The notes under the pieces were generated by a model. That model had not been told where the DNA came from. It did no database searches and saw only the letters and a list, made by a program, of their open reading frames with translations. Shown here piece by piece: positions 53,825 to 63,016 of a stretch of DNA of 64,000 bases. Origin of the DNA: Branchiibius cervicis (lineage in GTDB: Bacteria > Actinomycetota > Actinomycetes > Actinomycetales > Dermatophilaceae); contig NZ_JBHSWJ010000002.1 in the NCBI RefSeq assembly GCF_042661605.1, positions 62,001-126,000 of the forward strand, read 5' to 3'. How positions within the stretch are numbered: position 1 is the first letter of the stretch; each line of letters begins with the position of its first letter. Made by a program: the position numbers and the translations under genes.

Positions 53825-54537
53825 GCGATCTGGTCCGTGAGTCGGACCTGACCTGGTGGGACGCTCTTTCCCTGATCGGTGCGCAGCGGCGTACGTTCCT
53901 GGTGGCCAGTGCGCACACGGCCGCGGCGACGGAGGTTGTGCTGGCCGGCGGACGCGAACGTGAATACGACTCAGTACGATTCAGCTTGCCTCCCGGCGGC
54001 GGCCTGCCGCATCGGATCCCGTCAGCCCTGATCGGCAGCGGCCCGGCGTGGTCCTTGGTGACCGAACTCATCGATCTGCAGCTGACCATCGAGACCGACG
54101 CCGAACTGCGGTTCAGCGACTGCCTCCCGGTGACGACGCACGGTCCGATCGATGCAGCAGATGCGCTGCTGGTCGCCGAGGCGATCCGCTGCGCTGATCC
54201 CGCACGGGTCGACGCCGCGCTCGGGCTCACGGGGTGGGAGCTCGTCCCGCAGTGGTTGCGGGACTTCGCCTTCGGTGCCAGCGGCCAACTGACCGTCACC
54301 GTGCTAGGCCCGGGACAGGTCGGCGCGGCCGGTATCGGAACCGCTCAGCAACTTCGGTCAGAGGGGTTGCCGGGTGCGGTCGTGTGCATGCTCAACGCCA
54401 TCGCGTTGCGCTCCGGATGGGGATTGCTCTCACCGGCCGGACAAGGGGAGCTGATGTGCGAGCCGGTGAGCGCGTTGTCCCTGCAAGCCATGTTGAACGC
54501 CATCTGCGACCCCATCTTCACAAGGGAGGCGGCATGA
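53821..54537 (+). CDS. Hypothetical protein, second gene of the WXG100-like operon (238 aa)
   Basis: 238 residues from GTG 53821. No signal peptide and no membrane helix. The first half holds strands with SDLTWWDALSLIGAQRRTFL and TEVVLAGGREREYDSVRFSL; the second half is mixed alpha/beta with GWELVPQWLRDFAF. Its size and position between a WXG100-like protein and a larger effector-like protein recall EspG-type chaperones of type VII substrates, but I cannot show homology. Overlaps both neighbours by four bases. Confidence 0.55.
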   Translation: MSDLVRESDLTWWDALSLIGAQRRTFLVASAHTAAATEVVLAGGREREYDSVRFSLPPGGGLPHRIPSALIGSGPAWSLVTELIDLQLTIETDAELRFSDCLPVTTHGPIDAADALLVAEAIRCADPARVDAALGLTGWELVPQWLRDFAFGASGQLTVTVLGPGQVGAAGIGTAQQLRSEGLPGAVVCMLNAIALRSGWGLLSPAGQGELMCEPVSALSLQAMLNAICDPIFTREAA

Positions 54538-55960
54538 GCGACATCGACACCCATCACCTGTTCGCCGGGGTCCCCGGTCAGCCACGACCGACCCGCCCAC
54601 CGCTCACGGCGCCTGCCGACGGTGCCGGGTTCTGCACCAGCAGCGGCGGTTCGCAGTCCGTCGCGGCCGACACGGCCGGTCTACGGACTGCGGCCGATCT
54701 GCTCGATCGCAGCGGCGATGTCGCCCGCGACACGGTGATCAGGCTGACGGCGGTGCTGCTGCGGTTGCCGGTGACCGGTGCCGTCCTGTCGCCCGGTTCA
54801 GCCGCGGACATCACCTGCCAGGCGGCGGCACTGACGGCGGGGCCGACCGGTGTCGGTGCGTTGACCCTGCGCATCGAGACACTGGCCCGGTTGGTGCGCC
54901 TGGCCGCGGACCTCTACGACGCGCGGGAGGCCGCTACCCGGGAGCTGATGCTGCGTGTGCAACAGGCCATGCTGCCGGTGTCGGTGCCGTACGAACTGGT
55001 CGGCACCGTCGTCAACTATGGCGCCCGGCAGGTCGGCATCGACCACGACATCATCCCCGGCACAGAGGGCCTGACCGGCAACCTGGTGCTGCTGCTGCAC
55101 ACCTCGCTGAATCCCCCGGCATGGAGTTGCTGTCCACCGAGCAACAACTGACCGGGATCGTGACAACCGGTGAGGTGCTCGGTCTTTTCAAGGACTCAAA
55201 CCCGCTGACCGTCAACCAGATCCCGTCCCGTGTTCCGACCGGCGCCGGGCCGACGGATCTCGGCGGTCTGGTCGACGACATCAACGTCGCCGGCAAGTCA
55301 CCGGCGGACCGCGAGCGCATCCTGGTGCGTCATGTCCAGCAACCCGACGGCACGGGTGCGTGGATCGTGAGTATCCCGGGGACGGCTCAGTGGTCGCCGG
55401 TCTCCCAGGAGAACCCGGCCGACCTCACCGCGAACCTCCGGCTGATGGCCGGGATGTCGTCGACTCTCAAACCAGCTGTGCAACAGGCGCTTTCCTCGGC
55501 GCAACGACAAGCCGGTGTGCAACCGGGCAGCGAGCCGGTCATGCTCACCGGGCACAGCCAGGGCGGCATTCTCGCTGCCAGCATGGCTCACGATCCGCAA
55601 CTGGCCAAGGAGCTGAACATCCGCGAAGTGGTGACCTTTGCCGCGCCGGTCACCGGGATGGCTCTGCCGGCGCAGGTGAACGGGTTGGACGTCGGGATCA
55701 ACGGCGACGTGGTGCACCATGCGGACAACCAGGACACGGCCGACAGGATCAACCAGGCGCAGATCAGCTGCGCGGCGCCGGCGGATGCCGCAAACAACTT
55801 CGCGACGCACAACTCCCACGGCTACGCCGAGCGGGCCCACGCGTTGCTGGGCCACGACACCGACGTCATCGCCGCGCAAGATTTCTACCGGCGGGCGGAC
55901 GGGGTCTTCCTGGGCGGGACCGCCACGACCTACACCTTTGAACTGCAACGCCCTTCATAG
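54534..55960 (+). CDS. Lipase-like alpha/beta hydrolase with helical N-terminal region (frame break at 55113-55117)
   Basis: 475 residues after adding one C in the CCCCC run. Residues 1-200 are helical (TADLLDR... and RIETLARLVRLAADLYDAREA), similar in style to a WXG/PE-like helical bundle. The C-terminal part is an alpha/beta hydrolase with nucleophile elbow VMLTGHSQGGILAASM, an acid in GDVVHHADNQD and a His in ATHNSHGYAERAH. No classical signal peptide, so export, if any, would use the helical region. Probably the effector of the operon. Confidence 0.65.
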
Positions 55961-55967
55961 TGGTGGG

Positions 55968-57590
55968 ATGAGCACTGCCGACTCCTCGGACGCTTCGCAG
56001 GGGTCTGCCGAGTCGGCGTGGGCACCGTTGCGCAACAGTCTTTACCGCAGCCTGTTCATCGCCCAGCTGATCTCCAACATCGGCATGTGGATGGCGACGG
56101 TCGGATCCCAATGGTTCCTCGTGGAGCGCTCGGCCAGTCCCACGATCATCGCGCTGGTGCAGACCGCGAGTATGGCGCCGACTCTGCTGTTGTCGTTGCC
56201 GGGCGGGGTCTTCGCCGACAGCTACGATCGTCGCCGCCTGTTGATCGGCCTGTCCATCTATTCAGCTGTGATGGCGCTGTTGCTTGCGGTGCTGGCCTGG
56301 GCGGACGTGCTCACCCCCGCACTGCTGCTGGCCATCACCTTCCTGCTCGGAGCAGGCAGTGCGTTGACTGCGCCGGCCTGGCAGGCCATCCAGCCGGAGT
56401 TGGTGCCTCGCGAACAAATCTCTGCGGCCTCGTCGCTGGGCTCGATCACGGTGAACGCGGCGCGGGCCATCGGGCCGGCGATCGGCGGTCTGCTCGTGGC
56501 GGCCGGCGGCCCGGGGGCGGTGTTCGCACTGAACGCGCTGTCCTTCGTGGTCCTGCTGTGGAGCCTGTGGCGCTGGAAACGCCCGCCGGACCGTCGGCTC
56601 TTCGAACGCGAGCACCTCACCACGTCGATGTGGATCGGGTTGCGTTACGTGGTCGCGGCGCCCACGGTCAAGCGAATCCTGGTGCGGTCCGCCCTGTTCG
56701 CCTTTCCCGGCTCCGCGCTGTGGTCGCTGCTGCCGCTGTCCGCCCGCCGCTGGGGGCTGGGCTCCGGCGGGTACGGCGTGGTGCTGGGTGTGCTGGGCAT
56801 CGGAGCGCTGCTCGGTGCGGCGCTGATGCCGACCTTGCGCAAGCTGCCGCCCAACGTCCTTCTGGCCGGTTCGGCCCTGGTCTTCGGCGCGGCCACCGCG
56901 GCGGCGGCCAGTGCACCGTTGTGGCTGGCCCTGATCATCCTGCTCTTCGCCGGGATCGCCTGGATCGGGACCTTGACGACCTTGAACGCCGGTCTTCAGC
57001 TGACGCTGCCGGCATGGGTCCGCGCTCGCGGCATGGCCGTCTACCTGATGGTCTTCATGGGGTCGCAGTCGATCGGTGCGCTGGTGTGGGGAGCCCTGGC
57101 GTCCAAGGCCGGACTCTCGACGGCACTGTTCGTCGCGGCCGGTTGTCTCCTCCTGGCCGCGCTGAGTGTCGTTGTCCTACCGATGGATCCGATGACCGGC
57201 CGGCTCGATCGGGCACTGTCGACGGCCTGGGCGACACCCACGCTGATCTTCGAGCCGCGCCCGGACGACGGCCCGGTGCTGGTGTCGATCAGCTACCAGG
57301 TGCGACCGGACCACTTCGCCCGCTTCACCGAAGCAATGCGCGTGGTCCGTCGCGCCCGCAGCCGTTCGGGAGGACGGGCCTGGCGGCTGTACCGCAGCGG
57401 CGACCGGGAAGGGCTGCTCATCGAGCAGTTCGTCGTGGAGTCCTGGGTGGAGTACGAGCGTCAGCACGCCGAACGATGGACTGGCTACGATCACGATGCG
57501 GTCGTGACCGCCCTCAGTTGCACGACCGACGGGCAGTGGCACGAGCGACGGTTCTTCGCGGTCGACCTGCACCATCCGCCGCACACCTGA
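55968..57590 (+). CDS. MFS_3-type transporter with C-terminal ferredoxin-like domain
   Basis: 540 residues. About 11-12 helices of the transmembrane-secretion-effector (PF05977) class: SLYRSLFIAQLISNIGMWM, GGVFADSYDRRRLL (motif A) and ALVFGAATAAAASAPLW. After residue 430 a soluble domain (VLVSISYQVRPDHFARFTEA ... LYRSGDREG) looks like an antibiotic-biosynthesis-monooxygenase (dimeric alpha/beta barrel) module, a known addition in this class. Starts eight bases after the lipase-like gene. Likely an exporter; substrate unknown. Confidence 0.8.
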   Translation: MSTADSSDASQGSAESAWAPLRNSLYRSLFIAQLISNIGMWMATVGSQWFLVERSASPTIIALVQTASMAPTLLLSLPGGVFADSYDRRRLLIGLSIYSAVMALLLAVLAWADVLTPALLLAITFLLGAGSALTAPAWQAIQPELVPREQISAASSLGSITVNAARAIGPAIGGLLVAAGGPGAVFALNALSFVVLLWSLWRWKRPPDRRLFEREHLTTSMWIGLRYVVAAPTVKRILVRSALFAFPGSALWSLLPLSARRWGLGSGGYGVVLGVLGIGALLGAALMPTLRKLPPNVLLAGSALVFGAATAAAASAPLWLALIILLFAGIAWIGTLTTLNAGLQLTLPAWVRARGMAVYLMVFMGSQSIGALVWGALASKAGLSTALFVAAGCLLLAALSVVVLPMDPMTGRLDRALSTAWATPTLIFEPRPDDGPVLVSISYQVRPDHFARFTEAMRVVRRARSRSGGRAWRLYRSGDREGLLIEQFVVESWVEYERQHAERWTGYDHDAVVTALSCTTDGQWHERRFFAVDLHHPPHT

Positions 57591-57620
57591 CCTCGAGGAT
57601 CTTGCGCCGATCGACTACCC

Positions 57621-57679
57621 GGGCTTTGGAAGGCGGTGCCCTCCGGCGGCGCTGCGGTGGTGCAGCGTGTTCCAAACCC
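57621..57679. terminator. Structured region between convergent genes
   Basis: GGGCTTTGGAA (57621-57631) pairs, with one bulge, to TTCCAAACCC (57670-57679). An inner hairpin CGCTGC-GGTGGT-GCAGCG lies in the loop. Between the MFS gene and the Fe-S oxidoreductase. Confidence 0.45.
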
Positions 57680-57694
57680 TGTCGAGGCGAGGGC

Positions 57695-59977
57695 TCAGGC
57701 CTGCGCTGCCGCGGACTCCAGCTCGGGTTCGGGACTCTGGCCCCGGCGTACGGCGGCCAGCAGCATGTTGGCGACGTCCACGACCTCGACCTCGGGGCGG
57801 GCATCGCCGCTGGCCTGCTGCGCAGTGAGTCCGTCGGTGATCATCACCCGGCAGAACGGGCAACCGATCGCGATGCGGTCCGCTCCGGTGGCCACGGCCT
57901 CCTTGGTGCGGTTGAGGTTGATCCGCGAGCCCAGCTTTTCCTCCATCCACATCCGAGCGCCACCGGCACCGCAGCAGAAGGACTTCTCGCCCGCGCGCTC
58001 CATCTCGCGCAGCTCGACACCCGGCAGGGAGCCGATGAGTTCGCGCGGCGGTGCGTAGACGCCGTTGTGCCGGCCCAAGTAGCACGGGTCGTGGTAGGTC
58101 ACGCTGGGGGCGGTGGAGGCGGCGCCGGACACGTCGGCCTCGTCCGGGCGGGCAACCGGCACGAGGCGCTTGTCGCGTACGAGACGGTTCAGCAGTTGCG
58201 TGTGGTGTACGACCTCGTATTCGCCGCCCAGCTGGGGGTATTCGTTCTTCAGCGTGTTGAAGCAGTGCGGGCAGGTCACCACGATCTTGGTTGCACCGGC
58301 CTCGTTCAGCGTCTCGACGTTCTGGCTGGCGAGGGCCTGGAACAACATCTCGTTGCCCGCGCGGCGGGCGGAGTCACCGGTGCAGGACTCCCCGTCGCCG
58401 AGGACGGCGAAGCTGACTCCGGCGGTGTCCAACAACTCCGCGACGGCGCGGGTGGTCTTCTTGGCGCGGTCCTCGTACGCACCGGCGCAGCCGACCCAGA
58501 ACAGGTAGTCCACCTCGGAGAGGTTCTCCACGTCCTGGCCGAAGACCTTGACCTCGAAAGGCAGTCCCTTGGCCCAGTCCAAGCGGGCGCGCGGCGACAT
58601 CCCCCACGGATTGCCCTTGCCCTCGAGGTTTTTGAAGAGGCCGCCCAGCTCGCTGGGAAAGGCCGATTCGATGAGGGTCTGGTAGCGGCGCATGTCGACG
58701 ATGTGGTCGACATGCTCGATGTCCACGGGGCACTGCTCCACGCAGGCACCGCACGTCGTACACGACCACAGCACGTCCTGGTCGATGACGGCATCCGGGC
58801 CGTGCGGGTTGTATGCGGTCAGGGGGTTCAGGACGTCGTACCCGGTCTCGCCGACCAGCGGCAGCTCGGCGAGCGCGGTGGTCGCTTCCGGTAGACCGGC
58901 GCGGGCGTCCTGCGCCGCCTTGAGGTAGGGCGCTTTGGCGTTGGCGTGTTCGCGCAGCGTCATGATCAGCAGCTTGGGCGACAGCGGCTTCTCGGTGTTC
59001 CAGGCCGGGCACTGGCTCTGGCAGCGGCCGCACTCGGTGCAGGTGGAGAAGTCCAGCAGGCCCTTCCAGGTGAACTCCTCGACCTTGCCGACCCCCAGCG
59101 TGGCGTCTTCGTCGAGGTCCTCCAGCGCCTCCATGGTCACGACCTGGCCGTCGACCTTCATCGGCTGCAGAGCGGCCAGAGAAGTACGTCCCTTGGGGTG
59201 GCGCTTGAACCAGATGTTGAAGAACGCCAGGAAACGGTGCCAGGCCACGCCCATCGTGACGTTGCTGGCGATGACCATGATCCAGACCATCGCGGTGATG
59301 ATCTTGATGGCGGAGATCACGATGATCAGTTGCTTGAGGCTGTCCGTGGACAGGTGCGTCAGCCATTGGCCGTACCACCCGGTCAGCGGGTAGTGCAGCG
59401 CATCCGCGGCAGTGTCTCCCTCGTGGGACTCGAGCGCGTATTCCAGTCCTCGCAGCGTCAGCACGCACAGGATCTCGACCAGGATGACGATCTCGACGAA
59501 GTAGGCCTGCCAGAACGTCGAGCCGAAGAACCGCGAGTAACGCCCGTCCTTGCCCGGTGCTCGCGCCGGGTGGCGCTTGACCCGGTTGAGGATCAGGACC
59601 GTGATCCCGATCAGGCCGAACCACCCCAACAGGTCGACGATCCAGCCCCACGGGAAGAAGTGCCCGATGATCGGCAGCACGAAATCGGGTTTGAAGATCT
59701 GGAAGTAGGACTGCAGGACCGCAAGGGACAGCACGATGAAGGAGATCATCGTGATCCAGTGCGCTGCGGCGACCACCGGCAACCGCGACATCCGGGTGTG
59801 ACCCAGGAACTCCCGCACCAGCGTGCGGGTGCGCGCGGCCGGGTGATCCGACCGGGATTCCGGCCGGCCGACGCGGAAGGTGGCGATCATTCCCACGACA
59901 GTGCGCGCGACCATAACGACGGCGATCGCGCTCAGGCCGAGCGCGATGATTGCGGCCACGATCTGCAGTGCTGACAT
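57695..59977 (-). CDS. Membrane-bound Fe-S oxidoreductase (HdrD/GlpC-like)
   Basis: 760 residues. N-terminal 260 residues hold about five or six membrane helices with conserved His (AAHWITMI), like the nitrate-reductase gamma heme b module. Two 4Fe-4S motifs follow: CTECGRCQSQCP and CTTCGACVEQCP. The C-terminal half has two CCG domains (CAGAYED ... CPHCF; DPCYLGRHN ... FCCGAGGARMW). It probably transfers electrons between quinol and a soluble partner. Its start has TAGACT six bases upstream. Single-gene unit, common in actinobacteria and of unsettled function. Confidence 0.87.
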   Translation of the reverse strand: MSALQIVAAIIALGLSAIAVVMVARTVVGMIATFRVGRPESRSDHPAARTRTLVREFLGHTRMSRLPVVAAAHWITMISFIVLSLAVLQSYFQIFKPDFVLPIIGHFFPWGWIVDLLGWFGLIGITVLILNRVKRHPARAPGKDGRYSRFFGSTFWQAYFVEIVILVEILCVLTLRGLEYALESHEGDTAADALHYPLTGWYGQWLTHLSTDSLKQLIIVISAIKIITAMVWIMVIASNVTMGVAWHRFLAFFNIWFKRHPKGRTSLAALQPMKVDGQVVTMEALEDLDEDATLGVGKVEEFTWKGLLDFSTCTECGRCQSQCPAWNTEKPLSPKLLIMTLREHANAKAPYLKAAQDARAGLPEATTALAELPLVGETGYDVLNPLTAYNPHGPDAVIDQDVLWSCTTCGACVEQCPVDIEHVDHIVDMRRYQTLIESAFPSELGGLFKNLEGKGNPWGMSPRARLDWAKGLPFEVKVFGQDVENLSEVDYLFWVGCAGAYEDRAKKTTRAVAELLDTAGVSFAVLGDGESCTGDSARRAGNEMLFQALASQNVETLNEAGATKIVVTCPHCFNTLKNEYPQLGGEYEVVHHTQLLNRLVRDKRLVPVARPDEADVSGAASTAPSVTYHDPCYLGRHNGVYAPPRELIGSLPGVELREMERAGEKSFCCGAGGARMWMEEKLGSRINLNRTKEAVATGADRIAIGCPFCRVMITDGLTAQQASGDARPEVEVVDVANMLLAAVRRGQSPEPELESAAAQA

Positions 59978-59983
59978 GGGGAT

Positions 59984-59989
59984 AGTCTA
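59984..59989 (-). promoter_or_regulatory. -10 box of the Fe-S oxidoreductase gene
   Basis: TAGACT on the minus strand with six bases to ATG 59977. Confidence 0.5.
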
Positions 59990-60110
59990 GACACCCGCTA
60001 CCCGCCAGTAACTTCCGATCGGCGGTGTACCGCGCTGGTCGGCGCCCCGGCCCGGGTGGGCGGAAGGCGCCTCGATGGCCCGATGTGCGGGATTGGTTTG
60101 CGCGATCAAT

Positions 60111-60135
60111 AACACAGTGTTGGAATGTCTATAAC
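60111..60135 (+). promoter_or_regulatory. Promoter region of cysK with small dyad
   Basis: AACAC-A-GTGTT (60111-60121) lies just upstream of TATAAC (60130-60135), a good -10 box 52 bases before ATG 60188. The dyad could bind a sulfur-responsive regulator. An AT-rich island in GC-rich surroundings. Confidence 0.4.
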
Positions 60136-60187
60136 GAACCCGCGCGGCGGATGTTGTGTGCTGCGCCTCAGCTGAGAAGGACCTGCA

Positions 60188-61114
60188 ATGCCGATTCTCG
60201 ACGACGTCACCCAGGCCATCGGTAACACGCCGCTGGTCCGGATCAACCGCCTCATCGACTCCGACGCGATCGTCGCGGCGAAGTTGGAGTACAGCAACCC
60301 CGGTGCCTCGGTGAAGGACCGCATCGGAGCAGCGATCATCAAGGCCGCCGAGGACAGCGGTGAGCTCAAGCCGGGCGGGACCATCGTCGAAGCCACCTCG
60401 GGCAACACCGGCATCGCGCTCGCCATGGTCGGCGCGGCCAAGGGCTACAAGGTCGTGCTGGCGATGCCGGAGACCATGAGCAAGGAGCGCCGGGCCCTCC
60501 TGCGCGCTTTCGGTGCCGAACTGGTGCTGACCCCGGGCTCGGAGGGAATGAAGGGCGCCGTCAACAAGGCGGACGAGATCGTCAAGGAGCGGGGCGCGGT
60601 ACTTGCCCGCCAGTTCGCCAACGCCGCCAACCCCGAAATCCACCGTCAGACCACGGCCGAGGAGATCTGGAAGGACACCGACGGCGAAGTCGACATCGTC
60701 GTGGCCGGCATCGGCACCGGCGGCACCATCACAGGTGTCGGCGAGGTCCTGAAAGCCCGCAAGCCCTCGGTCCAGATCATCGCCGTGGAGCCCGAGGAGT
60801 CGCCGATCCTGAACGGCGGTGAGCCCGGCCCGCACAAGATCCAGGGTATCGGCGCCAACTTCGTGCCGGAGATCCTGAACACCGACATCTACGACGAGGT
60901 CATCGACGTCAACGCCCAGACCTCGGTGGAGTGGGCCCGCAAGGCGGCGACACAGGAGGGTCTGCTGGTCGGGCTTTCCTCCGGCGCCGCGCTGGCAGCC
61001 GCGAACCAGGTCGCCACCCGCCCCGAGAACGCGGGCAAGACGATCGTCGTGATCATCCCCTCCTTCGGCGAGCGCTACCTGTCGACGATCCTTTTCGAGG
61101 GTCTGGTCGACTGA
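60188..61114 (+). CDS. cysK: Cysteine synthase A (O-acetylserine sulfhydrylase)
   Basis: 308 residues, AGAAGGACC before the ATG. PLP enzyme forming cysteine from O-acetylserine and sulfide. IGNTPLVRIN at the start, the PLP lysine in NPGASVKDRIGAA, EATSGNTGIALAMVGAAKGY, and GIGTGGTITGVGEVLK for phosphate binding. The next gene encodes serine acetyltransferase, one base after its stop, so the two cysteine-pathway steps are coupled and the proteins probably form the cysteine synthase complex. Confidence 0.95.
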   Translation: MPILDDVTQAIGNTPLVRINRLIDSDAIVAAKLEYSNPGASVKDRIGAAIIKAAEDSGELKPGGTIVEATSGNTGIALAMVGAAKGYKVVLAMPETMSKERRALLRAFGAELVLTPGSEGMKGAVNKADEIVKERGAVLARQFANAANPEIHRQTTAEEIWKDTDGEVDIVVAGIGTGGTITGVGEVLKARKPSVQIIAVEPEESPILNGGEPGPHKIQGIGANFVPEILNTDIYDEVIDVNAQTSVEWARKAATQEGLLVGLSSGAALAAANQVATRPENAGKTIVVIIPSFGERYLSTILFEGLVD

Positions 61115-61115
61115 G

Positions 61116-61847
61116 TTGAGCCTCCACCTGACCCGCCGCCTGCGCGCCGAGGCGGTCGACCACGGCACGTCGACAGGTGAACAGCCCTCGGGGCCGGGGC
61201 GGTTCGGTGATCCCGAGCCGGTCGCGGAGCACCCGGCTGCGTTGCCTGCCGCGCGTGGCGTGCTGGGTCGGGTACGCCGTGCCCGGGCTCGTGCGGTCGA
61301 GGACCTGGACGCGGCGATCGAGCGTGATCCTGCTGCCTCGGGCGGCCGTGTGGAGATGGCGTTGACCTCTCCGGGGCTGCAGGCGATCTGGGCGCACCGG
61401 GTGGCGCACGGGATGTGGCAGCGCGGCGGTCGCTGGCGGCTGCCGGCGCGTCTCGCCGCGCAGACGGCCCGTGCCGTGACCGGGGTCGAGATCCACCCCG
61501 GCGCGACCATCGGCCGGCGGTTCTTCATCGACCACGGCATGGGTGTCGTGATCGGGGAGACCGCCGAGGTCGGCGACGACGTGATGCTTTACCACGGGGT
61601 CACCCTGGGCGGCCGGTCGCTGCAGAAGGTCAAGCGGCACCCGACCGTGGGCGACGGCGTGACCATCGGTGCCGGAGCACGCGTGCTCGGACCGGTCTGG
61701 ATCGGCCCGGCCGCACAGATCGGGGCCAACGCGGTGGTGGTACGCGACGTACCTCCTGCCGCTGTCGCCACGGGTATTCCGGCGACCGTGCGGTTCCCGG
61801 GCAAGGACGAGTTGGACCCGTACGCCGATCCGGCGGTCTACATCTGA
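61116..61847 (+). CDS. cysE: Serine O-acetyltransferase
   Basis: 243 residues from TTG 61116 (other starts inside are possible; the first 60 or so residues are Pro/Arg-rich and not conserved in the family). Acetylates serine with acetyl-CoA. Core begins AIERDPAASGGRVEMALTSP; left-handed beta-helix with hexapeptides: IHPGATIGRRFFIDHGMGVV, IGETAEVGDDVMLYHGVTLG, then GARVLGPVWIGPAAQIGANA. The C-terminus ends VYI; a terminal Ile is the CysK docking residue, so complex formation is likely. Confidence 0.9.
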   Translation: MSLHLTRRLRAEAVDHGTSTGEQPSGPGRFGDPEPVAEHPAALPAARGVLGRVRRARARAVEDLDAAIERDPAASGGRVEMALTSPGLQAIWAHRVAHGMWQRGGRWRLPARLAAQTARAVTGVEIHPGATIGRRFFIDHGMGVVIGETAEVGDDVMLYHGVTLGGRSLQKVKRHPTVGDGVTIGAGARVLGPVWIGPAAQIGANAVVVRDVPPAAVATGIPATVRFPGKDELDPYADPAVYI

Positions 61848-61959
61848 GCTGCGGGCCGCCCTCCGGTTCCGGGAGGATCCCCTGTCCGGGCAGGCATTCC
61901 GTGCCTGTCTTCGACCTTTGAGCGCCCGAAAACGGTTCGCGCCGCGCCCTTGAGGCTTC

Positions 61960-61965
61960 TAGCCT
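61960..61965 (+). promoter_or_regulatory. -10 box of the phosphotransferase gene
   Basis: TAGCCT at t61960-t61965, then six bases, then GTG 61972; leaderless. TGAGGCT precedes it. Confidence 0.45.
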
Positions 61966-61971
61966 GCGAGG

Positions 61972-62943
61972 GTGATCTCGCCCGAGCGTCTGACTGCGGC
62001 CGTCCGGGAACGCCTGCCGCTGGTCGGGCCGCTGGTGCCGGTCGAGCGGAGCGGGGCGTGGTCGAGGGCGTTCACGGCCAGCGCCCTGGTCGACGGCACC
62101 GAGGCGCCCGTCGTGGTCAGGGTCGGATCGCATCTGGACGATTTCGCCAAGGACGCGCTGGCCAGCGGATGGGAATGCCCGCAACTGCCGGTACCGCCGG
62201 CGTACGCGATCTTCCCGGTCGACGACGAGTTCGCGATGGTGACCGGCCGCCGGTACGGCGTCTTCCTGGAGGATCTGGACGCGTCGGCCTGGGGCCGTGC
62301 TCTCCCGCACGTCTTCGACGCGGTCGACGCGCTGCGAGCGGTCCCGTTAGTGGCCGCTGCGCCGGCGGACGTCGACACCGGCGGCCTCGATCTGCCATTC
62401 GATCCGGCGATCGTCGGCGTCACCCGGCCGTGGCGCGAGTGGCTCACCGACCTGCAGGACGACCCGAGCGCCCGCGGTGGCGGATGGGCACCACGGCTGG
62501 CAGGCTCGCCGACCGGGGATCACTCGTTCCACGCGGGCCTCGAGTTCCTGCACGGGCTGGTCGACGGCGTGGAGCCGCCCCGCAGCTTCGTTCACTCGGA
62601 TCTGTTGCACGGCAACGTGCTCGCTGCCGCCGACGGCTCACGTATCGAAGCGATCTTCGACTGGGGTTGCCTCTTCGCCGGCGACTACCTCTACGACATC
62701 GCCTGGCTGGATTTCTGGGCGCCGTGGCATCCCGGTCTGGCCGCGCACGACGTACCGGCCCTGGCCCGCCAGCGGTTCGCCGGCAGTGATCCGCAGGCCG
62801 GTCTCTTCGACGTGCGGCTGCGGGCCTGCGCGGTGCACATCGGGCTGTGCCACCTCGCCTACTTCGCATTCGTCGACAACCCCGCACAGATCGCCGCGAC
62901 CGATCGGCGGCTGGCACAGTACGACGGCCGCGCGGGTTCGTGA
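61972..62943 (+). CDS. APH-family phosphotransferase
   Basis: 323 residues from GTG. Aminoglycoside phosphotransferase/kinase fold: VVVRVGSHLDD near the N-terminus, the catalytic loop FVHSDLLHGNVLAA (Brenner motif HxDxxxxN in variant form) and IEAIFDWGCLFAGDYLYDIA (metal-binding DWG in place of DFG/DWE). The first kinase lobe is short. Could phosphorylate an aminoglycoside, sugar or amino-alcohol; resistance should not be assumed. Confidence 0.78.
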   Translation: MISPERLTAAVRERLPLVGPLVPVERSGAWSRAFTASALVDGTEAPVVVRVGSHLDDFAKDALASGWECPQLPVPPAYAIFPVDDEFAMVTGRRYGVFLEDLDASAWGRALPHVFDAVDALRAVPLVAAAPADVDTGGLDLPFDPAIVGVTRPWREWLTDLQDDPSARGGGWAPRLAGSPTGDHSFHAGLEFLHGLVDGVEPPRSFVHSDLLHGNVLAAADGSRIEAIFDWGCLFAGDYLYDIAWLDFWAPWHPGLAAHDVPALARQRFAGSDPQAGLFDVRLRACAVHIGLCHLAYFAFVDNPAQIAATDRRLAQYDGRAGS

Positions 62944-62968
62944 GCAGGCGCGCGCCGGTGCCGATGCA

Positions 62969-63000
62969 GAAGCGCCCCACCGGATCCGGCGGGGCGCTTC
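62969..63000. terminator. Bidirectional terminator, 10-bp stem
   Basis: GAAGCGCCCC (62969-62978) and GGGGCGCTTC (62991-63000), with a 12-base loop itself palindromic (CCGGATCCGG). Between the converging APH and HU genes. Confidence 0.8.
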
Positions 63001-63016
63001 ACGGACGGACTGGGTC

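Noticed and set aside
56018..58894. 958-codon plus-strand frame spanning two genes
   Set aside because: Shifted-frame shadow of the MFS gene running on antisense to the Fe-S oxidoreductase; Arg/Gly/Pro-rich and motif-free.
61972..62943. Antibiotic-resistance aminoglycoside phosphotransferase
   Set aside because: Only the general APH/kinase fold is seen; the motifs are variant and no resistance context is present.
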